This document shows positions 15,027 through 25,082 of a DNA stretch of 64,000 nt, in pieces. The DNA is from Actinophytocola sp963727495 (GTDB taxonomy: Bacteria > Actinomycetota > Actinomycetes > Mycobacteriales > Pseudonocardiaceae), in contig CAVSGQ010000006.1 in the NCBI GenBank assembly GCA_963727495.1, forward strand, positions 2,232,001 through 2,296,000, written 5' to 3'. The number at the start of each line of letters is the position of its first letter. Within the stretch, counting starts at the first letter, position 1. The position numbers and the translations under genes were made by a program. Below the pieces are notes generated by a model. The model was given only the letters and a program-made list of their open reading frames with translations. It had not been told where the DNA came from and made no database searches.

Positions 15027-15238
15027 GCGTGTCTCCCGTTGGCCGGTGGTGAGTGAGGGGGTGTCACCTTTGCCGCGCGGTTTATCGGTGGATGGTTGCG
15101 CAGCGCTACACCCTCGTCGGCTTCGGCGTCGGCGGACCGGACTCCCGGTGGGACGCGAACGCGCTGATCAGGGGCACATGGGGAATCGTGGTTCCCGTTC
15201 AGATCTCACCCGTACGAGGGATATCCCGTGACGTTCCG

Positions 15239-15832
15239 TCATTCGCCGTGAATGCCGACGATGGCGAGCAGGGTGCGCGTCAGGAGCATGTGGACCTGGT
15301 CCCGGCTCAGCGCTTCGCGGACCAGCCACTCCCGGGCCGCCGACTTCACCAGGCCGCCGTACGCGCGGATCATCGCGCGCAGCTCCTCGCGGTGCGCGGC
15401 CACGTCCGCGAGGCCCGCCGCCTCCAGCACGCGGTCGGCGGCCAGCTCGTCCGCCTCGGCCAGGATGCGGGCCACCTCGGGGTCCACCCCCTCCGCGCCG
15501 ATCGCCGCGAGCCAGGTCCTGCTGTGCCGGGACACGCCGTCCAGGAACCACGTCACCCCGTGCTCGACCCGCTCGGGCAGCCCGCCGGCGGGCAGCGCGT
15601 CCACGGCCACCTGCGGGATCGTCACCATCCGGCGCACGACCTCCAGGTACAGGTCCCGCTTCGTGCCGAAGTAGTGGTTGATCAGGCCCCGCGCCACCCC
15701 GGCCCGCCTGGCCAGCTCCGTCGTGGACACCGACGCGTAGGCCCGCTCGCCGAACAGCTCCACCGCGCACGCCAGGATCTGCTCCCGCCGCTCGTCCGGC
15801 TCCAGCCTGCGCCACCTCGGCTCGACGCTCAT
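15239..15832 (-). CDS. TetR-family transcriptional regulator
   Basis: A 197-residue regulator. The N-terminal HTH is RREQILACAVELFGERAYASVSTTELARRAGVARGLINHYFGTKRDLYLEVV, and a helical ligand-binding domain follows. Its ATG overlaps the TGA of the upstream monooxygenase (ATGA), so it is translated with the enzyme it most likely controls. Ligand unknown. The same TetR/monooxygenase pairing occurs again at 27.4-29.5 kb. Confidence 0.9.
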   Translation of the reverse strand: MSVEPRWRRLEPDERREQILACAVELFGERAYASVSTTELARRAGVARGLINHYFGTKRDLYLEVVRRMVTIPQVAVDALPAGGLPERVEHGVTWFLDGVSRHSRTWLAAIGAEGVDPEVARILAEADELAADRVLEAAGLADVAAHREELRAMIRAYGGLVKSAAREWLVREALSRDQVHMLLTRTLLAIVGIHGE

Positions 15833-17241
15833 GCCACGGCCCGGAAGTCCGACACCTCAAGGGTTTTCGTCCGCCGGTGGTACTCGCTGACCAGGCCCGG
15901 CCAGTTCGTCGTCACCGGGCCGGTGCCCTGGCGGTACCAGCTGCGGCACCTGGTCCACACCGTGCCGGCGAGCCGCCGGCGCATCTCCGCGTCGAACCGG
16001 TCCGCCACGTCCGCGCGAACGTCCAAACCGGACCCGCGGGCCGCGATGTGCGCCACCGCCTGGCGGATGTAGCGGGCCTGCCGCTCCAGCATGTACAGGA
16101 TGGACCCCAGGCCGAGGTTGGTGTTCGGCCCGTACATCAGGAACATGTTGGGAAACCCGGGAACCGTCATGCCCAGGTACGCCCGCGCGCCACCGGACCA
16201 CACCTCGCCCAGGTCCACCCCGGCACCGCGGATCTTGATCGGTGCCAGGAAGTCCGTGGCGGTGAAGCCGGTGCCGTAGACGATCACGTCGGCCTCGTGC
16301 GTGGTGCCGTCGGCGGTCCGCACGCCCGCCGGGGTGACCTCGGTGATCGCGGCCGTCTCGAGGCGCACGTTCGGCTGCTGCAGCGCCGGCAGGTAGTCGC
16401 CGGAGAACAGCACCCGCTTGCAGCCGATCCGGTAGTGCGGCGTCAGCTTCGCGCGCAGCGCCGGGTCCGCGACCTGCCTGCGCAGGTGCCGCAGCGCGTA
16501 CCACTCGACCGCTTTCGTGATCGCCGCGTTCCCGGCGATGCCGAGCGTGCCGGCCTCGCACAGCGCCCAGAAGAACGCCCGCTCCGCCTGCTGCACGAAC
16601 CGGACACGGTGCCAGGCGCCGTAGCGCACGTCCGGCTTCGGCGCCACGTACGGCGCGGTCCGCTGGAACACCGTCAGCCGCCCGACCGTCGGCTGGATCG
16701 CCGGCACGAACTGGATCGCGCTCGCGCCGGTGCCGATCACCGCGACCCGCTTGCCGGTCAGATCCACCGAGTGGTCCCAGCGCGCGGAGTGGAAGCTCGC
16801 GCCGGCGAACGAACCCGTGCCCGGAATGTCCGGCATGGACGGCCGGGACAGCTGGCCGACCGCGGGCACCAGCACGTCGGCCTCCAGCAGCTCGCCGGTG
16901 GCGGTCTCCACCCGCCACCGGCCGCCCTCCCACGACGCGGCGGTGACCTCGACGCCGTAGCGCGGCCGGACGCCGAACGCGTCCGCAACCCGCGACAGGT
17001 ACGCCTTGATGTCCTCGCCCCGGGAGAAGCGCATCGGCCAGGACGGGTTGGGCGCGTAGGAGAACGAGTAGTACGGCGACGGGACGTCGCAGCCCGCGCC
17101 CGGGTAGGTGTTCTCCCGCCACACACCGCCCAGGTCCGCGGCCTTCTCCAGCACCGTCACGTCGGTGAACCCGGCCCGGCGCAGCTCCACGGCCATCCCG
17201 ATGCCGCCGAAGCCGGCACCGACGATCAGCACGGACGGCAT
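15829..17241 (-). CDS. Flavin-containing monooxygenase (Baeyer-Villiger type)
   Basis: A 470-residue two-dinucleotide-domain oxygenase. FAD-binding GAGFGGIGMA is at the N-terminus, the NADPH-binding GTGASAIQFV is in the middle, and the BVMO fingerprint is FAGASFHSARWDH. The enzyme would insert oxygen into ketones or oxidise soft heteroatoms; the substrate is not evident. I start at ATG 17241 rather than the TTG at 17271. Co-transcribed with a downstream TetR gene and distantly paralogous to the enzyme at 28059. Confidence 0.9.
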   Translation of the reverse strand: MPSVLIVGAGFGGIGMAVELRRAGFTDVTVLEKAADLGGVWRENTYPGAGCDVPSPYYSFSYAPNPSWPMRFSRGEDIKAYLSRVADAFGVRPRYGVEVTAASWEGGRWRVETATGELLEADVLVPAVGQLSRPSMPDIPGTGSFAGASFHSARWDHSVDLTGKRVAVIGTGASAIQFVPAIQPTVGRLTVFQRTAPYVAPKPDVRYGAWHRVRFVQQAERAFFWALCEAGTLGIAGNAAITKAVEWYALRHLRRQVADPALRAKLTPHYRIGCKRVLFSGDYLPALQQPNVRLETAAITEVTPAGVRTADGTTHEADVIVYGTGFTATDFLAPIKIRGAGVDLGEVWSGGARAYLGMTVPGFPNMFLMYGPNTNLGLGSILYMLERQARYIRQAVAHIAARGSGLDVRADVADRFDAEMRRRLAGTVWTRCRSWYRQGTGPVTTNWPGLVSEYHRRTKTLEVSDFRAVA

Positions 17242-17289
17242 CGCGCGCCCCCGTTCTTGGCGATCGGTCAACAGAGCGCAGTATAGGAG

Positions 17290-17922
17290 CTAGCGGCCGT
17301 AGTCGAGCCTGTTCAGCTGGGCCGCGACCGCCGCCAGCTCCTCGTCGCCGAGCAGCCGCGGGGTGCCCAGCGCGGCCGCCCGCCGGTACACCTCGGCCAG
17401 CCACTCGACGGTCTCCAGCCGCCCGCACGCCTCGGCGGCCGACGACCCGTACGCCACCGAGCCGTGGTTGCGCATCAGCGCCGCGAACCGGCCCTCGAGC
17501 GCGGCGAGCACCGCGTCGGCCAGCTCCGGCGTGCCGAACGTGGCGTACCCGGCCACCCGCACCACACCGCCCAGCGGCACGGTCGCGTAGTGCACCGGCG
17601 GCAGCACGTCGTGGGTGGCGCCGACCGCGATCGAGGACGCCGCGTGGGCGTGCGCGATCGCCGCGGCGTCGGTGGACCGGTAGATCGCCAGGTGCAGCGG
17701 CAGCTCGGAGGTCGGTGCGCGGTCGCCCTCGACGACCGTCCCGGACAGGTCCACGACGGTCAGCTGCCCGGGGGTCAGCGCGCCCAGGTCGGTACCCATC
17801 CCGGTGACCACAAGGTGCTCGCCCGCGCGCACGGACAGGTTGCCGGCGGTGCCGATGACCAGCCCGCCGCCCGCGAGGCGCCGCCCGGCGGCGACGATCT
17901 CCGCGCGCTCAGTCTCGTGCAA
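17290..17922 (-). CDS. Class II aldolase/adducin-family protein
   Basis: A 210-residue zinc aldolase of the L-fuculose/L-ribulose-phosphate family. It has GTAGNLS (phosphate contact), E73 in TSELPLHLAIY, and zinc histidines H91 and H93 (HAHA) and H153 (RNHGS). The length suits a stand-alone enzyme. The substrate is likely a phosphorylated sugar but cannot be fixed. It overlaps the preceding LuxR-type regulator by 14 bases, placing it last in the hsp70-regulator operon, an unexpected partner for ini genes. Confidence 0.88.
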   Translation of the reverse strand: MHETERAEIVAAGRRLAGGGLVIGTAGNLSVRAGEHLVVTGMGTDLGALTPGQLTVVDLSGTVVEGDRAPTSELPLHLAIYRSTDAAAIAHAHAASSIAVGATHDVLPPVHYATVPLGGVVRVAGYATFGTPELADAVLAALEGRFAALMRNHGSVAYGSSAAEACGRLETVEWLAEVYRRAAALGTPRLLGDEELAAVAAQLNRLDYGR

Positions 17923-20389
17923 CCGAACTCCCCACCAGCGTCCGAAGCTGCGAGAGTAGCTCGCCCCGGCTGCCGGCGCCGAGCCGCTGGCGCATCCGGG
18001 CCACGTGGTGCTCGACGGTCTTCGCGGAGATGAACAGGCGGTCGCCGACGTCCTTGTAGGTCATGCCGGACACGACGAGCTCGGCGACCTGCAGCTCGCG
18101 CTCGCTCAGGCTCACCTCCGCCGGCATCGCCACCGCCTCCGCCGCCGGGACGTCCGATGTGGACACCCGGCGGGCCGTGACCGGCTTGCCCTGCACCATC
18201 CGCGCGCAGTCGAGCAGCCGCACCATCGCCGCGCGGTCGGACGTCTTCGTCGCCGCCCGGCCGGCCAGGCGGGCGGCGTCCCAGGTGAAACCCGCGCCGT
18301 GCAGGCCGCGCGCCGCGTCCTCGACCGCGTCCGGGTCGATCTTCCCGTCGAGCAGGTCGAGCCAGCACCGGGCGGCCGCGGCGAGCGTGCCGAACTGCTC
18401 GTCGCGCGCCGCGGCCCGCACCAGCGCGTCGGCGTGCTCCCCGGCGGCGTCGCGCGCGCCGGCGATGACCGCCGCGTGCAGGCCGCCCCACCACAGCGGG
18501 GTCGCCCACAGCGGCGGGTCGCCGAGACCGGCGAGCAGCGAGCGGGCCGCCTCCAGGTGCGCGGCCAGCCGGCCCTCGTCGCGCAGCCGCGCCGCGGCCA
18601 CGGTCAGCTCGCCGAGTGGCAGGAACGTGAACAGGTCGACCGGGTGGCGCAGCACGGCCTCGCCGGCCTGCAGCCACGCCCGGCCGAGGGTGGCCGCGTC
18701 ACCGGCCCGGCGCGCGACGCCGAGCTCGATCGCGACCGCGAACAGCCGGTCCCGCGGCTCTGGCGGGCGACCCGCCTCGCCCAGGTCGGTGAGCACCCGG
18801 CCGGCCTCGGTCAGGTTGCCGCGCACCATCGCGATCCAGGCCCGCAGCAGCCGGTGCCGGGTAGCCAGCGGCGCGCCGCCGGTGCCCGCCGCGACCGCCC
18901 GGTCCAGCAGCGAGGTCGCGGTGCCCAGCTCGCCGTGGTGCAGCGCGAGGATCGCGCCCAGCGCGGCCGGGCTGTCCGGCAGCAGCACGCCGTGGCCGAC
19001 CGGTTCGAGCATGCCGGCCGCGCGGACCAGCATGGACACCGCGGTGGTCGGCGTCCCGGTCAGCGACTCCCGCAACCCCTGGGCCATCAGGGAGATCGCG
19101 CTGGACAGCGAGGTGGGCGGGCCGTCCGGCTCGGTCGCGTCGACCGGCTCGCCGACGCCGATCGAGGCGAGCGTGGCGAGGTGCTGCACGCTGGCCCAGC
19201 GGTAGAGCTGGGCGCTGCGGGCGAGCTGTCCGCGGTGCGCGAGCGCGGCGGCGGCCACCGCCGCGGCGGCCTTGCGGCGCGGGGCGGTCTCGGTGGTGAT
19301 CACCTCGTCGGCCAGGCGCAGCGCCCCGTCGAGGTCACCGGCGAGGGCCAGGGCCTCCGCGCGGCGCGCGCCGACCTCGATGCCCGGCCGGCCCGCGGTG
19401 ACGGCGGCCGCGTAGAGCCGGGCGGCGAGCGCGGGGTCGGCCGGCAGCGCCTCGCCCGCGGCGGCCTCGAACGCCGCGGCCGCGCCGGCGCCGCCGATGC
19501 CGGTGTTCACCAGCGAGCGCATCAGGGGCAGGACCTGCCCGCCGCGGGAGAGCTGCAGCTCGGCGAGCCGCTGGCGGATCCAGACGCGCCGCTCGACGGG
19601 CACCAGGGCGCGGATGGCGCGCTGCGCGATCGGCAGCAGCGTGCCCGCGGTGCCGATCAGGCCGGTGGCGCGGGCGGCCTCGACCACCTCGTGCACGGCG
19701 TCGGTCTCGAGGAGGTCGACGAGCAGGTCGAGGTGCAGGCCGACGCCGGCGTCCGCGGCGAGCAGGAAGCGCAGCACGGTGTCGTCGAGGCGGGCCAGCT
19801 CGGGCCGGAACTCGGCGAGCGCGCTGCGCGGGACGTCGAGCTCACCGGTCGAGGCGCGCGCGAGGCGGGCGACGAACCCGGGGACGCCGCCGGTCTGGGC
19901 GTGCACGAACTCGACGAGCCGGTCGGTGCGCAGCCGGGCGGGCAGCGCGCCGCGGACCTGGGTCTGGTCGAACGGCGCGGGCAGCAGCTGGTCCTGGGTC
20001 AGGTCGAGCAGCTCGGCCAGGGCGGCCCGGCGGGGCCAGGGCCGGGCGGCGATCACCAGCCGGGCCGGGGTGGAGGTGGCGAGCCGGTGCAGCCGGTGCA
20101 GGTCGTTGTCGTCGAGCTGGTGGGCGTCGTCGACGAGCAGGACTCCCGGCGGCGCGGCGGCGGTGCCGGTGTCGGCGTCGGTCTCGGCGTCGGCGTCGAA
20201 GGGCGGCACGCACAGCCGCGCCGCGGTGCCGGTGGCGGCCTGCGCGGCGCGGCCGACGTGGTGCAGCAGGGTGGTCTTGCCGTGGCCGCCGGGCGCGACG
20301 ATGCCGACGTGCCCGCCCGGGCGGGTGTCGGCGACCACCGCGGCGACGTGGGCGGCGGCGGCCGCGTCGAGGATCGGTTCGGGCTTCAT
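17909..20389 (-). CDS. LuxR-family STAND regulator, IniR-like
   Basis: An 826-residue ATP-dependent regulator. Walker A is APGGHGKTTLL (residues 32-42), Walker B is GVLLVDDAHQ, and long TPR-like helical repeats occupy the middle. The C-terminal LuxR HTH is LSERELQVAELVVSGMTYKDVGDRLFISAKTVEHHVARMRQRLG. Its place beside iniB/iniA/iniC-like genes matches the mycobacterial arrangement, where the STAND protein IniR activates the ini operon in response to a sugar ligand. ATGA overlap with the upstream Hsp70-like gene indicates coupling. Confidence 0.85.
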   Translation of the reverse strand: MKPEPILDAAAAAHVAAVVADTRPGGHVGIVAPGGHGKTTLLHHVGRAAQAATGTAARLCVPPFDADAETDADTGTAAAPPGVLLVDDAHQLDDNDLHRLHRLATSTPARLVIAARPWPRRAALAELLDLTQDQLLPAPFDQTQVRGALPARLRTDRLVEFVHAQTGGVPGFVARLARASTGELDVPRSALAEFRPELARLDDTVLRFLLAADAGVGLHLDLLVDLLETDAVHEVVEAARATGLIGTAGTLLPIAQRAIRALVPVERRVWIRQRLAELQLSRGGQVLPLMRSLVNTGIGGAGAAAAFEAAAGEALPADPALAARLYAAAVTAGRPGIEVGARRAEALALAGDLDGALRLADEVITTETAPRRKAAAAVAAAALAHRGQLARSAQLYRWASVQHLATLASIGVGEPVDATEPDGPPTSLSSAISLMAQGLRESLTGTPTTAVSMLVRAAGMLEPVGHGVLLPDSPAALGAILALHHGELGTATSLLDRAVAAGTGGAPLATRHRLLRAWIAMVRGNLTEAGRVLTDLGEAGRPPEPRDRLFAVAIELGVARRAGDAATLGRAWLQAGEAVLRHPVDLFTFLPLGELTVAAARLRDEGRLAAHLEAARSLLAGLGDPPLWATPLWWGGLHAAVIAGARDAAGEHADALVRAAARDEQFGTLAAAARCWLDLLDGKIDPDAVEDAARGLHGAGFTWDAARLAGRAATKTSDRAAMVRLLDCARMVQGKPVTARRVSTSDVPAAEAVAMPAEVSLSERELQVAELVVSGMTYKDVGDRLFISAKTVEHHVARMRQRLGAGSRGELLSQLRTLVGSSVARD

Positions 20390-21872
20390 CGCGGGTCCCC
20401 GCCCCGGCGGGGTTCCTCGGCCACCTCGTACTCGCCGTCCACGTAGTCCCTGTCCACGTGGTCCCCGTCGCCGTAGTCCGCGTCGGCGTGGTCCCGGTCG
20501 CCGTGGTCCCGGTCGGCGTAGCCCGAGCGATGCCGGGGCGGCCGCCGCCCGCGGAGGTCGTCGTCGCGGCGGTCGAACTCGCGGTCGAACTCGCGGTCGA
20601 AGTCGTCGTCTCCGCGCCCGCCCGCCCGGCTGCCCAGGCGCAGCAGCCGGCGCCGGGGCGGCTCCAGCGGGGTGATCTCCACCGGCGGTCGCGGCGGGGG
20701 CGGGCCGATGTCGGCGAGGTCCTCCTCCGGGAGCTCGTCGAAACGCATGAGGTCGGTGTGGGTGACCGCGGATCGGGGGATGGGTTCGGGCTGATGGGTC
20801 AGCGCGGGAGCCTGCACCGTCGGCTTCGCCACCCGCGCCGCGGCCAGCGCGGCACCGCGGGCCACCGACAGCTCGGGGTCCGCCGCGGCCGCCACCCGGA
20901 CCCGCACGCCCGCCGACACCAGCTCGCTCACCAGCGGGATCCGGCCGCAGCCGCCCACCAGCACGACCGCGCGCAGCGAGCCCGTGGACGTGCCCGCCGC
21001 CTGGATCGTGCGCCGCAGCGCGCTCACCGTGGCCTCCACCCCCGGCGGATCAGCTCCTCCAGGTCCGACCGGTTGACCATCACCGTCCCGCGGCGGGAGC
21101 CCGGCGGCGCCGGGACGGTCACCGCCAGCTCGGCCGACAGCCGCTCCTTCGCCGTGCGGCACGCGGCCCGCAGCGCGGCCAGCGCGACCGGCTCGACCTC
21201 GGTGCCCAGCTGCTCGAGCACGTGCCCGGCCAGCAGGTCGTCGAACAGGTCGCCGCCGGCGACCTCCACGCCCTCGGCCTGCGCGCGCAGCTCGAAACCG
21301 AACGAGCCCCGGCGCAGCACCGCCGACTCGAACCGGCCGCTGCCCAGCGAGTGGATCGCGATCTCCTGGCCGACCTCGACCCGCTCGGTCGCCGCGAAGC
21401 TCTCCGCGGCGGCGACCGGCCGCGGCAGGAGCGTCAGCTCGGGCAGGCTGACCTCCCGCAACGCGCCCAGCAGGGCGGCACGGCGGTAGCCGCCCCAGCC
21501 CGCCGGGTGGGTGACCACCAGCCGGCTGGCCGGCATGCCCTCGGCCGCCTCCGCGTAGTCCACGATCCAGCCGACGACCGCCGCGATCAGCACCTCGGCC
21601 GGGTACGGCCGCCCGCCCAGGGCGACCGGGATCTCATCGCCCACCCGGTCGACGAACCCCCGGGTGATCCGGTCCGCCCGGGTCGCCACGTGCCGCAGCG
21701 CTCGGCCGCCGACCTCCACCGCGCCCTCGTCGGTCAGGTGCAGCACCGCCTCGGTGACCGGCGCACCGTCCAGCGCCAGGACCTCGGGCTCCGACCAGCG
21801 CTCGCGGTCGTTCCGGCTGATCGCGGCCGCGAGGTGACCGCTGCCGAGATCGATGCCGAGGGCGTAGGGCAT
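20386..21872 (-). pseudogene. Hsp70-like ATPase, split by a one-base deletion
   Basis: The N-terminal part (MPYALGIDLGSGHLAAAI to DLEELI) and the later part (GVEATVSALRRTIQAAG and VVLVGGCGRIPLVSELV, the adenosine-binding motif) are in different frames. Inserting one C in the CCGGGGG run at about 21041-21047 restores LEELIRPGVEATVSAL. Beyond the ATPase domain there is no substrate-binding domain. Instead a Pro-rich linker leads to a tail of DRD, DH and DY repeats. Such Hsp70-family proteins accompany ini loci in actinomycetes. It overlaps the regulator gene by four bases. Confidence 0.82.
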
Positions 21873-21903
21873 GCGGGCGTTTCCTCTCCGTGACCACGAC
21901 GCC

Positions 21904-21916
21904 GGTAGTTACTACC
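21904..21916. promoter_or_regulatory. Palindrome in the divergent ini control region
   Basis: GGTAGT-T-ACTACC is a perfect 13-bp palindrome 32 bases upstream of the Hsp70-like start and 221 bases before the iniB-like start. Candidate operator for the LuxR regulator or another factor. Inferred from symmetry and position. Confidence 0.45.
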
Positions 21917-22136
21917 AAAGGGCGTTCCCCGATGGGCAACCCCGGAGTGGGTCAGTGGGCCATCCCCTAACCCCCTAACGAGTGAGTCATTCTTCGCCCT
22001 ATCCGGAATCTCGACAACTCGGCGTGATCCCCGATGTCCCGGCGGCGCTCCGTTCCTACGGTGATCACCGCACAGCGCCGCGGCGCGGACGTCGCCGCAG
22101 AGCGCGCACCGCACTGATTCCGCAAGGAGAACTTCG

Positions 22137-23150
22137 TTGACCTACTCGTTCCAGAACCTGCAGGACTTCGTCCTCAACCTGCTCAACGACCAGGCCGCGC
22201 AGGCCGCGTACGCCGCGGACCCGATGAGCGCCCTCAGCGAAGCGGGTCTGGGCGACCTGACCCCGCAGGACGTGCAGGAGGTCATCCCGCTGGTCACCGA
22301 CGCGCTGCCGAGCGAGACGCCGCTCGGTGACCTCCGGCTGGACGTCACCGGTGTGATGGACGGTGCCGACTCCTTCGCCGGCGGCGTGACCGCCGAGAAC
22401 GACCTCGGCAAGCTCGCCGCCTCGGCCACGCAGACCGGGGACGGCGGCGTGCTGCTGTGGAGCGGCTCGGAGACCGACCTGCTCGGCAACGCCGCCGGCG
22501 CCCTCGAGGTGAGCCCCGACGGCGTGGCAGGCGCGACCTACACCCCGCTGGGCTACGCCAACGTCGACTCCGACGGCAACTACGAGATCGTCCCGCAGGA
22601 CCCGAACGTCGTGGCGGACCACCTCGGCGACACCGGCGACGCCGTCGCCGGGACGGTCACGCACGTGGTGAGCTCCGGCGCGCAGAGCCTGGCCGGCACC
22701 GTGGACGCGGGCGGCGACACCCTGGAGGGCCTGCTGGCCGGCACCCCGGCCGCCCCGGCGGCGCACGTCGTCGAGTCCGGCACCGACATGGTCGCCGAGG
22801 ACGTCCAGGACGGCGCCGGCATGGCGGCCGAGCAGGCCGGCAACCTGCCGTCGGCGGACAGCCTGCCGGTCCAGCTCCCGCAGGTGCCCGACCTGCCGCA
22901 GCTGCCCGACGCGGGCAGCCTGCCGACCCACCTGCCGGTGAACGACCTGCCGGTCGACCTCGGCGACCTGCCGGCGAACCTGCCCGTGGACCTGCCGGAC
23001 ACCGGCGCGGTCACCGACGTGCTCGCGCACAACCCGGTCACCGACGCGGTCGACGCCAGCCCGGTCGGCGGCCTGGCCGGCACCGTGCACGGGGTGACCG
23101 ACCAGCTGCCCGTCGGCGACCTGACCGACGACCTGCACCTGGGTCTCTGA
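22137..23150 (+). CDS. iniB: IniB-like protein
   Basis: A 337-residue protein. The first 60 residues (MTYSFQNLQDFVLNLLNDQAAQAAYAADPMSALSEAGLGDLTPQDVQEVIP) match the IniB N-terminal domain. The rest is low complexity, Gly/Ala/Asp-rich, with a dense LP-repeat near 240-290 (SLPVQLPQVPDLPQLPDAG). No export signal is visible. The start is TTG at 22137 with AAGGAG six bases upstream. In mycobacteria IniB is the first gene of the isoniazid/ethambutol-induced ini operon. Here it is first of four rightward genes, 111 bases before the IniA-like gene. Confidence 0.87.
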   Translation: MTYSFQNLQDFVLNLLNDQAAQAAYAADPMSALSEAGLGDLTPQDVQEVIPLVTDALPSETPLGDLRLDVTGVMDGADSFAGGVTAENDLGKLAASATQTGDGGVLLWSGSETDLLGNAAGALEVSPDGVAGATYTPLGYANVDSDGNYEIVPQDPNVVADHLGDTGDAVAGTVTHVVSSGAQSLAGTVDAGGDTLEGLLAGTPAAPAAHVVESGTDMVAEDVQDGAGMAAEQAGNLPSADSLPVQLPQVPDLPQLPDAGSLPTHLPVNDLPVDLGDLPANLPVDLPDTGAVTDVLAHNPVTDAVDASPVGGLAGTVHGVTDQLPVGDLTDDLHLGL

Positions 23151-23183
23151 TGCCCTAGAGGGGTTTGCCCCAACCCCGCCCCC

Positions 23184-23221
23184 GGGCCGGGACCTGCGAA
23201 TTCGATCGTGGGCCCCGGCCC
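23184..23221 (+). terminator. Candidate hairpin/attenuator between iniB- and iniA-like genes
   Basis: GGGCCGGG (23184-23191) pairs with CCCCGGCCC (23213-23221) around a loop of about 22 bases holding a GAATTC palindrome, followed by CCCCTTTC. Located mid-operon, so it may reduce rather than end transcription. Computed by eye only. Confidence 0.4.
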
Positions 23222-23261
23222 CCCTTTCATCCGAATGGGGTAGCACGGCACACTCTTCCGG

Positions 23262-25082
23262 GTGAGGATTCCGCCCTGGCTCACCGTTCTCGACGACACC
23301 ATCGCGGCCTGCATCACTCACCACCGCACCGATCTGGCCGGCAAGCTCGAGCGCAGACGCGCCCTGCTGCTCGACCCGCGGCTGCGGGTGCCGGTCATCG
23401 GCGAGCTCAACCAGGGCAAGAGCCAGCTGGTCAACGCGCTGGTCAACGCCCCGGTCTGCGCGGTGGGCGACGACGTCACCACGATGACGCCGACGGCCGT
23501 CGAGCACGCCGAGGTGCCCACCGCCGCGCTCGTGACCGGCGCGCAGACCTCGGGCAGGCGCGCGATCGGCCCGGCCGACGCCGAGCCCGCCCGGGTGCCG
23601 GTGCCCGTCGAGGACGTCGCGAGCCAGGTCCTCGCGACCCGGCGGCCCGACGTGCACGCCGAGGTCGGCCTGCCCCGCGACCTGCTCTCCGGAGGCCTCG
23701 TCCTGATCGACACGCCCGGCCTCGGCGGCGTCGGCTCGCTGCGCACCGCCGCGACGTTCGCGGTGCTGGCCAACGCCGACGCGGTGCTGATGATCTCCGA
23801 CGCCACCTGCGAGCTGTGCGCGTCGGAGATCGAGGTGCTCAGGAAGGTCGCGAAGGTCTGCCCGGCGGTCACCGTCGTGCTCACCAAGATCGACTTGGTG
23901 CCGCGCTGGCGCCGGGTGGCCGAGCGCAACCGGGCCCGGCTGGCCGCCGCCGGCCTGCAGGTGAAGGTCATCCCGGTGTCCGCGACCGTCCGGCTCGCCG
24001 CCGCGCGCAGCGGCGACCAGGAGCTCAACGAGGAGTCCGGCTTCGTCGAGCTGGTCCGGTGCCTGCGCCAGGACGTGCTCGGCAGGGGCGAGGCGCTGGC
24101 GAACCGCAGCGCCGCCGCCGCGACCGCCGCGGTCACCGAGCAGCTGATGACCCCGCTGCACCGGCAGCTCGCCGAGGCCCGGGGCGGCAAGCTCGGTGCG
24201 GCGCACGTGCAGTACCGGGCGGCCCAGCACCGGCTCGACGAGCTGCGCAGGCGCTCCAGCCGCTGGCAGACGATGCTCGGCGACGAGGTGGCCGACCTGC
24301 TCTCCGACGTCGAGTACGACCTGCGCGAGCGCACCCGCAAGATCGTCCGCATCGCCGAGGAGTTCTTCGACGTGGCCGACCCGGCGAAGTCGTGGGACGA
24401 GTTCGAGTACTGGCTGTGCGACAGCCTCGCCGAGACCGCGGAGACGAACTTCACCTGGCTGATCGAGCGGTTCCAGTGGCTGTCGGTCAAGATCGCCAGG
24501 CAGGTGGCGCTCGACGAGGCGGTGCCCGACGCCGTGGACACCGGCGACCTGGTCGACCACATCGGGGACCTCACGCCGCCGCGGGTGGAGAAGTTCTCCG
24601 TCGGCCAGCAGCTGTTCATCGGCCTGCGCGGGTCCTACGGCGGGCTGCTGATGTTCGGCCTCGCGACCACCCTGGCCGGGCTGCCGCTGATCAACCCCAT
24701 CTCGCTCGGCGCGGGCGCCGCGTTCGGCGCGAAGAGCGTCTGGGACGAGCGGGGGAGCCGGCTCAAGCGCCGCCAGGCCACCGCGAAGACCGCGGCGCAG
24801 CGCTACGTCGACGACTTCTTCCTCTCCTACGGCAAGGAGAGCCGCGACACCGCCCGGGCGATCCAGCGGCGCCTGCGCGACCACTTCGCCGCGGTCGTTG
24901 AGCGGCTGCAGACCGGGATCGCCGAGCGGGCCACCGAGGCCAAGCGGGCCGCCGAGGCGGACCTCGCGGACAGGCGCAGGCGCAGCCAGGAGATCTCGCT
25001 GGAGGTCGACCGGCTGGTGAGCCTGCACAAGCGGATCCAGGCGCTGGCCGCGCCGGCCGCCCGGCGGGGGCTCACCGCGTGA
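23262..25082 (+). CDS. iniA: Dynamin-family GTPase, IniA-like
   Basis: A 606-residue bacterial dynamin-like protein. G1 is GELNQGKS (residues 47-54), G3 is DTPGLGG, G4 is TKID. A long helical stalk follows. A hydrophobic hairpin near residues 450-490 (LLMFGLATTLAGLPLINPISLGAG) is the likely membrane paddle. Mycobacterial IniA binds the membrane and can fission it, promoting tolerance to cell-wall drugs. GTG start at 23262. The next gene overlaps by four bases, consistent with two dynamins forming one complex. Confidence 0.88.
   Translation: MRIPPWLTVLDDTIAACITHHRTDLAGKLERRRALLLDPRLRVPVIGELNQGKSQLVNALVNAPVCAVGDDVTTMTPTAVEHAEVPTAALVTGAQTSGRRAIGPADAEPARVPVPVEDVASQVLATRRPDVHAEVGLPRDLLSGGLVLIDTPGLGGVGSLRTAATFAVLANADAVLMISDATCELCASEIEVLRKVAKVCPAVTVVLTKIDLVPRWRRVAERNRARLAAAGLQVKVIPVSATVRLAAARSGDQELNEESGFVELVRCLRQDVLGRGEALANRSAAAATAAVTEQLMTPLHRQLAEARGGKLGAAHVQYRAAQHRLDELRRRSSRWQTMLGDEVADLLSDVEYDLRERTRKIVRIAEEFFDVADPAKSWDEFEYWLCDSLAETAETNFTWLIERFQWLSVKIARQVALDEAVPDAVDTGDLVDHIGDLTPPRVEKFSVGQQLFIGLRGSYGGLLMFGLATTLAGLPLINPISLGAGAAFGAKSVWDERGSRLKRRQATAKTAAQRYVDDFFLSYGKESRDTARAIQRRLRDHFAAVVERLQTGIAERATEAKRAAEADLADRRRRSQEISLEVDRLVSLHKRIQALAAPAARRGLTA

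Noticed and set aside
15027..15238. Search for an Lsr2 C-terminal domain or extra gene near the Lsr2-like ORF
   Set aside because: No frame upstream or downstream encodes the RGR-type domain or a plausible gene; the space before the TetR stop holds nothing I can support.
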